Source of the DNA: Sitta carolinensis
Lineage: Eukaryota; Chordata; Aves; Passeriformes; Sittidae
Length of the DNA stretch: 64,000 nucleotides
Direction: 5' to 3'
NCBI GenBank assembly: GCA_032173965.1
Contig: JAVUNC010000019.1
Span: 7,130,501 to 7,194,500, forward strand
The notes under the pieces were generated by a model. It was not told where the DNA came from. It did not search any database and saw only the letters and a program-made list of their open reading frames with translations. The translations under genes were made by a program, and so were the position numbers. This document shows, one piece after another, positions 14,000-24,292 of the stretch (positions are counted from its first letter, which is position 1; every line of letters starts with the position of its first letter).

Positions 14000-14890
14000 A
14001 TGGCCAGTAACCAGGCCAGCCTGCAGGATGATCAGAGCAGGCACTGCAAGTTCTTATCCTATATGTTCTACCAGGCTGTGAGAGATCACAAGCCTGTGTG
14101 GATGCTGGAAGACATGAGAACTATGGAGTATTTTTACTGGGAGGAAAATGCCAGCCTACGAACCTACTCACCTTCAGAAGCCCTTCTCTATGCGGTGGTG
14201 CATAATCACCTGCCTTATGCTCAGTATCTGCTGTCTCATTTTCCAGAGGAGGCTCTCAAGGTGCCTGGGGAGCACTTCTGCTATTGCCCATCCTCTGCTC
14301 CTCACTTGGCCATGGCGGTCACATATGACAGGAGAGATATCTTGGGACTGATCATCAAAATTGCACACAAGCTCCCCAGCTTGAACTCCTATATCAATAG
14401 GGCTGGCTGCTTTCACCTGGAAGATGGGAAAACACCCCTGCACCTTGCCTGTGAACTGCTGAGGTCAGAGACAGTCCTCATCCTCCTCGGGAATGGAGCA
14501 TCTCCCAGGATAGAGGACAGTAAAGGGCTCACCCCGCTGGACGTCATCCTGGAGCAGATGTGGGACTCCAAAGTCAATGTTGCATCAAAGAAGCTCTGCC
14601 TCGACTACCTCTTGCTTTTCATGCCCAACCCACAGTTTAAGATGCGGAAAGTTCTGCAGGACCATCCAGACCACTGGACAGCTTTGCTGGGAGAAGACAA
14701 ATTCAACAGCCTGGTGGGGAACACACCTGCTTCTTTATATCTGCAAGCTATGCAAACTATTCTCCAGACTCTTCCCCCTTCCCACTTCCCTAAAAGCATT
14801 CAAGAACTACCTATACCTCAGGCACTAAAGCCCTTACCATCCTATGGCAAAAAGCTACCAGCAAAAAATGTGGTAAATGTTTTTCCTTGA
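14000..14890 (+). CDS. Ankyrin repeat domain-containing protein 9-like (ANKRD9 family)
   Basis: This is an intact single-exon frame of 296 codons. It resembles ANKRD9 along most of its length: FYQAVRDHKPVWMLEDMR at residues 23-40 and YSPSEALLYAVVHNH at 56-70. The core ankyrin repeat is TPLHLACELL (145-154) with LLGNGASPRIEDSKGLTPLD (162-181), and a GEDKF element sits at 231-235. Human ANKRD9 is about 317 residues with the whole coding sequence in one exon, so length and structure fit. The start is well supported: GCCATGG is a strong Kozak context and the frame begins just before the conserved block. ANKRD9 proteins act as substrate receptors for cullin-RING ubiquitin ligases and bind IMP dehydrogenase; that role is inferred for this copy from the family. 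Sequence differs substantially from vertebrate ANKRD9, so it is probably a paralogue rather than ANKRD9 itself. The last residues (after about 285) extend past the usual family end and may reflect read-through of a donor-like site at 14873. Confidence 0.9.
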   Translation: MASNQASLQDDQSRHCKFLSYMFYQAVRDHKPVWMLEDMRTMEYFYWEENASLRTYSPSEALLYAVVHNHLPYAQYLLSHFPEEALKVPGEHFCYCPSSAPHLAMAVTYDRRDILGLIIKIAHKLPSLNSYINRAGCFHLEDGKTPLHLACELLRSETVLILLGNGASPRIEDSKGLTPLDVILEQMWDSKVNVASKKLCLDYLLLFMPNPQFKMRKVLQDHPDHWTALLGEDKFNSLVGNTPASLYLQAMQTILQTLPPSHFPKSIQELPIPQALKPLPSYGKKLPAKNVVNVFP

Positions 14891-17800
14891 CTTTATTTAG
14901 TGGGTCTTGGATTTTTCAAGGCAACTTTGAGGAGCTGGTCATCCACCACCCTCTGCATTTTAGTGTAACTTTAGTACTTAACCTATTAGGCTATGCTGGA
15001 AAATCCAGCATTTTGTGACAAGATTTTAAATGTCTTTTCTAACTGATTGCAGGCACGGCACTTTTAAAGGCAAAAGCCTTCCTTGTTTTCTGTTTTGTTG
15101 TGCATGTGAAGGGTTAACTGTAGTTGAGACTGTGTTATGTTTGATTTTTTAGTTGTCAGCTGGTATCAGTGTATCTGAATTCCAATATGATAACTGTATC
15201 CTGTGTAATCCACCTGGGTTAAAAGGAACTACCCACCCAGTGGGATTTTTAAATGGTGTCGCTGCTAGAGCTTGTACAAATACCATCCCTTGTCAACAAG
15301 GTTCAAACATCAGGTTTCCTTTCTAATAATGCTCGAGCATCATTAGTAATAACCACAAAGTGCATGGCTGATGCTGCAGGGATGCAGAGGCAGTTCCTGA
15401 AGGATAACTGATCCTACTGAGTCATACCGAGTTACAGCAGGTCATGGTGTGGAGGGCATGAGTTCAGACACAACCAGTGTGTGTATATTCCTGGGGGATG
15501 GGAGATAAAGATCCACAGAATAGCTAATGGAAAGTATCCAGTCTCACCTGGGAGCGAGGGGGTTAAAGGCAATCCCAGCCCTGATGCCTCTACAGATTTG
15601 TGCAATGGGGAAGGAACCATTTTCCCTGCTGTCCAGTAAACAAATGGCAATCGGAGCAGGGACAGTGGGAGTCCTGTCTTTCATAAGTGACATTTCTCCC
15701 TGACTTGTGTTTTAGAACATATCTCTACAGGAGATGTAGTTTGCTAACTTGATTTCCCTGTGGGTCTCAGAGCCACGGGCATTTGTTAGTTATCCTAAGC
15801 TGGGGTATGATGTTCTGCTGTTAAAAGTTGTTACTCGTTGTCAATCAGAGTAGTTTGGCCACCCAGGTCCAGACAGAAATCCTTATCCTGGAACTAACAA
15901 AATGTTTCCACTGACTGGGTACTGCGGGCAGGGCGAGTTTGCAGAAAGCCTTGCTGGGGCTGGGCAGCCTTCTGGGTATCTTTGGACTCCACTGCCCTCT
16001 CTGCTCAAGGCACCGACCTGCTCTCCTGGCTGTTCTCAGCAACAGAGAAGTGGCAGAATCCCAGCTCCCTTTGGGGTACATCCTTATTTTGGACGCCAGT
16101 GTTCCCCCTCCTTGTAAGTGCAACCCTCTGTTCTGCTGAGGTAGCATAACTCACTTCCCCCGTCTGCCTGAGCAGCAGTGAAGTACTCACTCTCCTCTTC
16201 AGCTGGATTTGGAGCCCAAGGCTGTGGGGCACAAACCACCTTCCACAGGCAGCAGCTAAGAAAGATGAGCAGTCAAATCTCAATTGATTTGTGCGAAAAT
16301 GGCTTGTGTCTCATCCAGCTAATTCCCTGCCTGTTCCAAGAAAGCCATGGGCCCGTCTCTCTGTCAGCACAGGGAACACTTCCATTTAGTTTCCCTTTGC
16401 ACGGGCCACCTCCTGGCAATGCCAGCCATGGCCAGGTGGAGATTTACCGTGAGGCTGCAGATCACGGCTATGTTCCACAGCCACCTGGAACATCCTTTCT
16501 GAGACACTGGGATGATCCTCCCAGCCATCCTGGGAGGACCTCAGTTCCCGTGCCACCTGCGCTAGGCCAGGTGAATAAGCAGGCTTGCTTGTGAGGTGGA
16601 GAAAATGTCAGCCCAGCCCTAAAAGTGGCAAGCAGGCCGTGAAGGGGTTAACCCTTCTCCTGAAATTCCACATCTCTCGTGCTGCAGTGTCCCTCCACCC
16701 CTGCCCCTGGGGACTTGAATGTCTTTCTCCATCTGTGTGTATTCCTCCTCGTTCGATGGGGAAGGCTGTGATGTGAATGGAGAAATGCAGGGTCAGCGTT
16801 GAGCGAGGGTTTTAGGGGAAGCCTGCTCGCTCAACAGCCTGTGCTGCAGACAGAGGCTGTCACAGCTTGGGAAGCAAAGCAGAGCCCAAGGCAGATTTGC
16901 ATTATAAGGTGGCTCAGCTGCTTCTGCCAAGCCCTCAGGCTCTCCAGAACCGGCACATACTCCCTCGAAAACCCGGAGCTGGAGGCAGAGGCAGAGCAGG
17001 CTGTCACTGCCCAGGGCCGCCCGGAGTGACCGTGTAGAGCATGGCCCCTGGGGCACCCTGGGAGTCCAGAGGAGCAGGACTGGGTCCGTCCCCATCAGCA
17101 CTGCGGTATCTCATCCGGATGTCGGTGGGTGAGAGGCGAGGAGGCTGGTGAAGGATATTATTAGAATAGTAATTAGGTCCTGGGAGCAGAGATCCCGGGA
17201 AAGGAAGAAATGGAAATTATCCAGTGCTATCGAACTGGCTCAAAACCATGTGAGTTTCAGTGTTCTGATGAGTTTCAGAAAAGACAGGAGGGAGGAGAGG
17301 GCTGTTCATCTTACAAATCCAAGGAGGCAGCTTGGGACTGTTGGCATTAATGGAGAGCGCTTTCTATTGTGGCAGGAGGACATACTCAGAGAGTCAGAGC
17401 AGCCCACTGGGAGCAAGTGAGTGTGCAATGATGTCGGGGTCTCTTGTTGGCTGCAATAGCTGTGGATCAATGCAAGGTCAGGAATCAGGAACTTCAGGCT
17501 TTATGGGTGGGTTTGTAGCAGACAGCAGGATGCTTGTGTGCATGCGTTTGTCCTTGTGGGAGGCTCCCCTCAGTCCACCTGCCAAGAGAGAGGATAGAAG
17601 ATGAATTGTCTTGAATAATTCCTTTCTGGCACCTTCCTGTGACTGGTGCCCCAGCCTGGAAGAAAGCTGCTGGTCCACTGTTGGCTAACTTGTAAAAATT
17701 CCGGTGTGTCCAGCCCAGAGTGCAAGAGGCAACTACCCACACAGGAGAGATCACTCCACAGACCCCTCATTTTTCCTTTCCCTGATCATTTTAGCAAAAG

Positions 17801-18504
17801 ATCAAGCACCAGCTGGCCTTCAGGCACATCAGGCCTCCTATGTACAGTCCCAATGGGCCAAAGTTTAGGGTCATTATCACTGTGGTGACACCTCTTTCTA
17901 TTGCCTGTAGCAATATGACTGCAGGATGGGCACTCCTTCTGCTGGAATGGGGGAACCTTCTCCCTAAGCCCTGTTTGCTTATATTGCTGTGATCTGCCTG
18001 TTTGAGATCCCATCTGTCTTCCTGCTCGGTACAGTTACATTACATCAGATATGGCCAAATCTACCTCAGCCCTGTCTGTGTTGGTTTCTTCTCTCCTTTC
18101 TTTCTAAGCCAGGTCATAAGCAAAAGTAAACTCAAAATATTTTGCAGACTTCCTGCAACCTGATGGTCTTGAAAAATCCCCATGGTTGCATGGCAAATAT
18201 GTTGGTGATATTGTTAATCAAAAAGGATGCTGGATGGTGTGTGGTGATGTTTACATTCTGCATATCGGCATACTGTGTCGCTCAGATCTGTATTTCCGAA
18301 CATGGGAAAAAGAATAAATGTGAAAGAGAAATGGGGAAAGGGTAAAGTCTTTTCTGATCTCTGGATTTAGGTTGGTTGTGCAGGTTACATCTCTTTAATT
18401 TCAATTTGGAGGAGTAGCATTGTACACTGTAAGGATCTGAATTGTCTGTATGTGTGAGCCTTTGGTTTTGGTGAGAAGCGCTTCAGTGAGTGCAGTGGTG
18501 GGGA
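14891..18504. other. Downstream of the ANKRD9-like gene, possible long 3' UTR, otherwise unassigned
   Basis: No polyadenylation signal is obvious within the first kilobase after the stop codon. The first AATAAA I see on + is at 18313-18318, so the transcript may have a long 3' UTR or a distal exon. Open frames here (up to about 138 codons at 16178-16594) lack recognisable domains. The stretch around 15.9-17.1 kb is somewhat richer in G+C than its surroundings but shows no clear CpG island. Confidence 0.4.
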
Positions 18505-18545
18505 TTGAGAGAGAGAGAGAGAGTGAGTGAGTGAGTGCGTGAGAA
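18505..18545. repeat. (GA)n then (GAGT)n microsatellite
   Basis: About nine GA dinucleotides run directly into four to five GAGT/GTGA tetramers, with a TG-rich tail. It sits just before the large minisatellite starting at 18581, so the two form one low-complexity block. Confidence 0.9.
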
Positions 18546-18580
18546 AATGAGCAGGGGTGTGTGTTTGCGATGTGTGAGTG

Positions 18581-19811
18581 TGTCTGCCCTCTTGTCACAC
18601 GTGTGAGCGCTGTCTGCCCTCTTGTCACACATGTCTCTGCCCTCTGTCACACACTGTCTCTGCCCTCTGTCACACGCTCTCTCTGCCCTCTGTCACACCT
18701 GTCTCTGCCCTCTGTCACACAGCTGTCTGCCCTCTGTCACACACTGTCTCTGCCCTCTGTCACACCTCTGTCTGCCCTCTGTCACACCTGTCTGCCCTCT
18801 GTCACACACTGTCTGCCCTCTGTCACACACTATGTCTGCCCTCTGTCACACACTGTCTCTGCCCTCTGTCACACGCTGTCTCTCCTGACCTTCTCTGTCA
18901 CACAAATGTCTCTGCCCTCTGTCACACACTGTCTGCCCTCTGTCACACACACTGTCTGCCCTCTGTCACACACTCTGCTTACCTGTCTCCTCTGTCACCA
19001 CTGTCTCCTCTGCCCCCTCTTGTCACACACTGTCTCTGCCCTCTGTCACACGCTCTCTGCCCTCTGTCACACGCTGTCTCTGCCCTCTGTCACACACTGT
19101 CTGCCCTCTGTCACACACTGTCTCTGCCCTCTGTCACACCTGTCTCTGCCCTCTGTCACACCTTGTCTGCCCTCTTGTCACACACTGTCTCTGCCCTCTG
19201 TCACACACTATGTCTGCCCTCTGTCACACGCTGTCTCTGCCTCTGTCACACGTCTCTGCCCTCTGTCACACCTGCTCTGCCCTCTGTCACACACTGTCTG
19301 CCCTCTGTCACACACTGTCTCCCTCTGTCACACACTGTCTGCCTCTCCCCGCTCTGCCTCTGTCACACACTGTCTGCCTTGTCCCCGCTGCCTCTGTCAC
19401 ACCTGTCTGCCCTGTCCCTGCGCCTCTGTCACACACTGTCTGCCCTCTGTCACACACTGTCTGCCCTCTGTCACACACTGTCTTGCCCTCTGTCACACCT
19501 GCTCTGCCTCTGTCACACACTTCTCCTCTGTCACACCTCTTGCCTCTTCACACACTGTTCTGCCCCTGACCTCTCTGTCACACACTGTCTCTGCCCTCTG
19601 TCACACACTCTGCCTCTGTCACACACTGCTGCCCTCTGTCACACACGCTCCTGTCCTCTGCCCTCTGTCACACACTGCTCTGCCTCTGTCCCACTCTCTC
19701 GTCACACGCTCTCTGCCCTCTGTCACCACTGTCTGTCTTCCTGCCCTCTGTCACACACGTCTGCTCTCACGCCCGCCCTCTGTCACCACTGTCTGTCTCG
19801 CCTGCCTCTCC
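18581..19811. repeat. Minisatellite of about 1.2 kb, 21-23 bp unit
   Basis: The unit TCTGCCCTCTGTCACACACTG (21 bp) or its 23-bp form with an extra TC recurs almost without interruption. Total length suggests roughly 55-60 copies; this is an estimate from length, not a count. Units vary by small indels, by ACG or ACC in place of ACA, and by TTGTCACAC variants. Order breaks down toward the right end (19340-19800), where units are truncated. The + strand is pyrimidine-rich and the unit contains no stop trinucleotide, which is why frames of more than 400 codons run through it (18561-19940 and 18578-19825); these are not proteins. Such an array is likely to be length-polymorphic and to be poorly assembled from short reads. 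Confidence 0.95.
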
Positions 19812-19936
19812 TGGCGAGCCCGTAACCGACTGACAGCTCCCACCCGCCGCACTCGTACCAGCGGTGAGCGATGCCCTACGGGAGCAGCCTTTTCACGAGG
19901 CCAGTGTGTGTGTCCCAGGCCCCGTGCTGCTGACAG
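19812..19936 (+). other. Candidate exon end with strong splice donor
   Basis: Directly right of the minisatellite is about 125 bp of unique, G+C-rich sequence ending in CTGACAG followed by GTAAGG at 19937, a near-consensus donor. In the frame that joins to the acceptor at 20211, it would encode a cysteine motif C-V-C-P near its end. I cannot find a matching upstream exon, and the left boundary is unknown, so this may be a chance donor. Confidence 0.25.
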
Positions 19937-20211
19937 GTAAGGACATTTTTTCTCTTGTAAAGAGGCAGAAGTTTTGCTCTTGAAATGGGTGTTTTATCCA
20001 CGAACGCCAACCACAAGGGCTTCTGCTTGCTGGTAAATACAATCATCCAGCAAAGGGTTTGTGATGCTGGCCACACTTTATTTTAGAACACATTTTTTTT
20101 AAAAATAAAATCTCTTAAACATATGTCTTTGTCTTTCTTTTTTTTCTGGGCTGCTAGCAAAATTCAGCTACCTATAACTTCCTAACCCTATGCTTCTGTC
20201 TGTTTCTGCAG

Positions 20212-20840
20212 CATCATTAGCAGGAAGGACAGACCAGATTCTGACCTCAATTACACCTCCCTACATCTGAAGTAAAGCTTTTTAAGTCAGTTCCATCATT
20301 ACTGATGTTTGTTGGTCTAAAGGAAAAAAAAACTGTGCATTTGTGTTCTTCAAGGCTCCATAACTCTGACTTCAGCATAAAAATAAATGTGACACTTAAT
20401 CCCTGAAAACATATTTTACATTTTTCATACCCTGAATGTATATAGATATATATTTTCCATCTCTATCATCAAAGGCATTTCCCTGTTCCAAGTTCCCTTG
20501 GCGTTTCTGGAATCAGCATGGCAGTGACAGATGCTGTTGTTCACTTATTAAGACTGAATGTTGCCTTGCCCAAGTACAAATGAATGTTCATTGTATGATA
20601 GAACTTTCTTGTAAAGCCATACTTTTGTAATTTTGGTTTCTCTTTTTTAGGGGGGAGGAAATCTTCCCTGTAATTGTATTTGCACATTACTCGCTGCATG
20701 ATTAAAGATAAAAAGATTGTAACATGCCAGAATAAACTATGTATACATAGCCTGATATAATTAGGTACAATAGCTGTGAAAATAATTTAATCTGATTATA
20801 GTAATATAATAAACTTGCAATACAAAATTGATGTGTCGTT
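20212..20840 (+). other. Candidate 3'-terminal exon and 3' UTR
   Basis: A pyrimidine-rich tract ending TTTCTGCAG gives a good acceptor with exon start at 20212. One frame (phase 2 at the junction) reads about 20 codons to TAA at 20273-20275 and contains LNYTSL, which fits the ITIM pattern [ILV]-x-Y-x-x-[LIV]. After the stop the sequence becomes AT-rich and resembles a 3' UTR. AATAAA occurs at 20731-20736 and 20808-20813, the latter followed about 20 bp later by GU-rich sequence (GATGTGTCGTTT), a typical cleavage-site layout. What gene it would belong to is unknown: no immunoglobulin or other ectodomain exon is visible upstream. It could also be the distal end of the ANKRD9-like transcript. 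Confidence 0.3.
20808..20813 (+). terminator. Candidate polyadenylation signal
   Basis: A canonical AATAAA is followed by a CA-containing region at about 10-15 bp and a GU-rich element at 20829-20842. A second AATAAA lies at 20731 and an ATTAAA at 20701. This clustering on + is more persuasive than an isolated hexamer, but no transcript is known to me. Confidence 0.4.
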
Positions 20841-23800
20841 TATTAACCAATTGGTCAAAACAACCTACAAGTACCTGTTGGTTTTGCTTTGGCTCATCTT
20901 ACTGTTTGATGATTTCATTCTGACCGCTAAGCCATTATCTCAAAAAAAGTGATCTTAGGAAAATAATATTTCTATTCACAGGCTTACAGGAGCTGACTGT
21001 GCTGTGAGAGGATGACCCCAAGTGATGAGGTGAACCCACACTCCACAGATCTGCTGAAAGGTGGTATCAGAAGGAGGGGCTCAAAAGGGGTTGGACGGTA
21101 ACTGGTTTCAGAGATTTTAATTTTTTAGGTTTGAGTTCAGCTTATGCAGCTGTTTCCTGTGAATTTACAGTGCTGGTAGCCTGCTTTCCTTCTCTAGTTT
21201 GTGTGCCATCAACCAGCTCCCTTCCTTGCTCAGGTGTTTCTGTATACAGGAAGATGCCCTGGAAAGGCTTCCAGCACCAACATCTCCTGTAAGCTCAGAT
21301 GAAGGTCTTCGGGCAGATGTGCACCTCTCACCCTCGGTGCTCTCCATGGGGTAAGGATCCACCAGATTCTGTGCCAACACCAGAACCATCCAGATCCTCC
21401 TCTCTGATAAAAACAGCTACCCAAGGTGTTTCAGGCAATGGGTACTTGATTTGGATGCTGAGGATGATGACAATAATCATGGGGTGTAGACTCCAGCACA
21501 AACTGTACCCACAGATCTCTTCAAGGCACATTAGTACATGCAAGCTGTGACCAAAGGATAACTCCTTTGAGCCTGTGCTTGCATAGTAAGTTACTGGCTT
21601 CATGGAAGAATGCAGAGACGGAAGTGTCACGGATCTCATTGAAAGAAGACTATGCCTTCATAGCAGGAGGTTTATCCCTAAGTACTTCATCACAAGAATG
21701 TAGTCCCCAAAAATGAAGCTTTCTGACTTATTTGCTTCCATGTTTCTTGTGTTTGAGAAAGGGAATCTGATTCAGTTTCTCCCGTGCCCTGGCAGCTCTG
21801 CTGGGGCTGACCATTAGGGAGCGCCAGGCTGATGCATCCCTCAGAGCCAGACTCATGGAGGAATCAGATTTTTTACAACTGTAGTTAGTTGGAGCCCACG
21901 CACCAGCAGGCAGCAAGACAGGGATTTAAATAGAGAAATTTAAAGGGTATATTCCCTTGTGTGTGGGGAAGCACTGTCACAAGCAGATGATGCATTGAAC
22001 GAAATCCTGCCCACGCCTCAGTTACTTTGGGTGCACCTCCCTGAGTGAGTCACCCCGAAAGCAGCTGACAAGTTTGGCATGTCCCACACAGTCCCGTGTC
22101 TGCCTGGCCAGCACAGCAGCAATGCCTCGGGGGAGCATGCTCTGCCTTCTGCTGAATCACCACTCTCAGCTGGTGACATGGATGGTCACCAAGCTCCCAA
22201 GATGCCTGCCTTTGTCTCCTGCACTTTGGAAGCTGCTCTGAAGCCAAGAAGGCAGATTTCTCTGGGGATGACTCCTAAGCAGAGCTTGATCTGGAAAATC
22301 AGTCATAATTTTCCAGTGCCAGCTACAGCTCTAGTAAAATATGTATTTTGCTACGGATCTCCTGTGAAGGAGAAGTTTATTGCTGGTGGGAAGGCTTTTG
22401 GTGAATTTCATGAGTTCATAGAGATGAGAGCGCTGTGCTCTGTACACCAGCTCTGCCCACCCACGTGGATCCCCGTGGAGAATGGTGAGGAGGAGGAATG
22501 ATTATCACAGACTTGTCAGACTCACACAAGTAAACCTGGGAGGAAGGAAGGGAAGAAAAAGGTTGGGAGAGGCAGTATGGCAAGATGCCTTGTGGGAAGT
22601 AGATCCTACCGCTGAACAGGAATAGGGAAAATAGTCTGGAGAATCCCAAACCACAGTACAAGCTATGAGAAACACAGAAACCACCCCCTGCCACTTTCTC
22701 ATGGAACTTGGCTTCAGGGTCACAGAAAATGTCAGGGTGATAAAGAAGAGGCTGACAAACATTAGAAAATGAAATAAACACTAGAGCTGACTGGGAATTG
22801 GTGTTTCTGTTCCACCAAAAATGACAATATTGTAAAATACATTTCAGTTCTAATTTGAAATGAAAATTGAAAATATCAAAACCAGTTTTACTGGAAGGAC
22901 AAAACTTGATTTAGATCTATCAAGATAATCCTTAAAGAATAATACAATTTTGATAATGGAATACTTGGCTTTTTATTTTTAACCGTGTTAAAGCACTAAA
23001 AATAATCAAAATATTATTAAAAAAATCCCCACTTTTTTTGACAGCTGAAAGTCTTTGTTCATTTTTTCTTGTACCAGAATTTTTGTCAAAATAGGAAGAT
23101 AAAGCCCAGAGTGCTGGGTGCTCCCAGCATCAAACCATGTCTCCAGCACCGGCAATGGGAGAAGCCAGGTAAGCAGAGCACCTTTGCCGGCTACTTTCAG
23201 CAATACATTCCCTACTTAATTCCCTCGGTTTCCACAGCTGTTGGATTGCGAATATTGGAGGCTATACTCTTGCCTAGTTCTTCAGAGTATTCATCTTTTA
23301 ACTTAGTGTCGCAAATTTATCCAGTTCTTTTCTGAGCCTGTTGATACAGCCACATCCATGGCTTCTGACAGCGGCAGTTTACATTTAAGTGCACCCAAGC
23401 TCACCCGCCTCTTCTTTTTCCTACTTGGTTTAGTGGGGTCCTTCAGGTGCCTCTGTGTGGTGTTTGGATACTTGGAAAACTCCAGCAGCAGTGTGAACAC
23501 AGAGCTATCACTGATGGCTCCTTTCTCCAGCTATAGGTTATATACTAAACAAAAACTGGTTCCCACACCATTCTCCAGGATGCCCCGCTGCTGACTCTTC
23601 CTCTGCCATTCTGTAAACAGCTTTCATTGCACGAAATAACTCTTGTGATCCCATGACATCTTCATTTCTATAATAATCTTCGGTGTGGAACCTTGTCCAC
23701 AGGTTTTTGAGACTCCAAGTATATTATGTTCACCAGATCTCTCTGTTATCCTCTGTCCTATTGAGGGAGGTAAGTAATTTACAAACAATTCAATTTTTAT

Positions 23801-23854
23801 GAAGGAAAACTTTGCAGTAAAATTTGTTCTGACAGGAGATGGCAGAATTAAAAA
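20841..23854. other. Intergenic, no gene recognised
   Basis: No recognisable exon, RNA gene or repeat family. Open frames of up to 140 codons (22079-22501, +) have no family signature. 22790-23040 is markedly AT-rich. Confidence 0.55.
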
Positions 23855-24024
23855 GCTTCATCCATTAGAAGGACCTAAAGATTTTTATGGATTGTGCAAG
23901 GTACAGAAGTATGGGCCGTGGTGTGATCCTTGGAACTGTCCTGTGCAGGACCAGGAGTTGGACTTGGTGATTCTTGTGGGTTCATTCCAACTCAGAATAT
24001 TCTTTGCTTCTGTGATTCTGTAAA
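23855..24024 (+). mobile_element. CR1 LINE, 3'-end fragment
   Basis: The stretch ending GGAGTTGGACTTGGTGATTC, then a TTCATTCCAACTCAGAATATTC-like tail and TTCTGTGATTCTG, matches the typical 3' terminus of avian CR1 elements, which close in short ATTCTATG or ATTCTGT repeats. Only the last roughly 100-170 bp is present, as expected for 5'-truncated CR1 copies. The left boundary is uncertain and the copy is diverged. Confidence 0.65.
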
Positions 24025-24292
24025 ACACATTGCCTTGAGATTGCAGGGGAATTCCAGATAGTTTTTCTTTAAAAATGTCTTCTAATTTTGAGGCCTTGAC
24101 AGAAGCTGAAAATGAGCAACTATAGGACAAAAATCTCTGTTCTTCTGCCTGGAAGGTGTTAGGGAGTGACACTGTAAGCAGACTCTTCTGAGTTTACAGA
24201 TCATAGTGAGATACTATTTTCAGCTGTTATGCATATATTTGCAGACACTAAACTTCTCACCAATAGAGGTGATTGCTCGATTAAATGGGGTT

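Noticed and set aside
18581..19811. CRISPR-like regular repeats
   Set aside because: There are no unique spacers; repeats are contiguous and variable in length, and the genome is a vertebrate's.
18561..19940. Overlapping + frames of 459 and 415 codons
   Set aside because: They run through the minisatellite, whose unit has no stop trinucleotide in any frame, so openness is automatic; the peptide is low-complexity repeats.
19895..20275. CD8 or CD4 co-receptor tail, from the C-x-C-P motif
   Set aside because: The motif is only four residues, and no transmembrane or immunoglobulin exon is visible upstream; insufficient to name.
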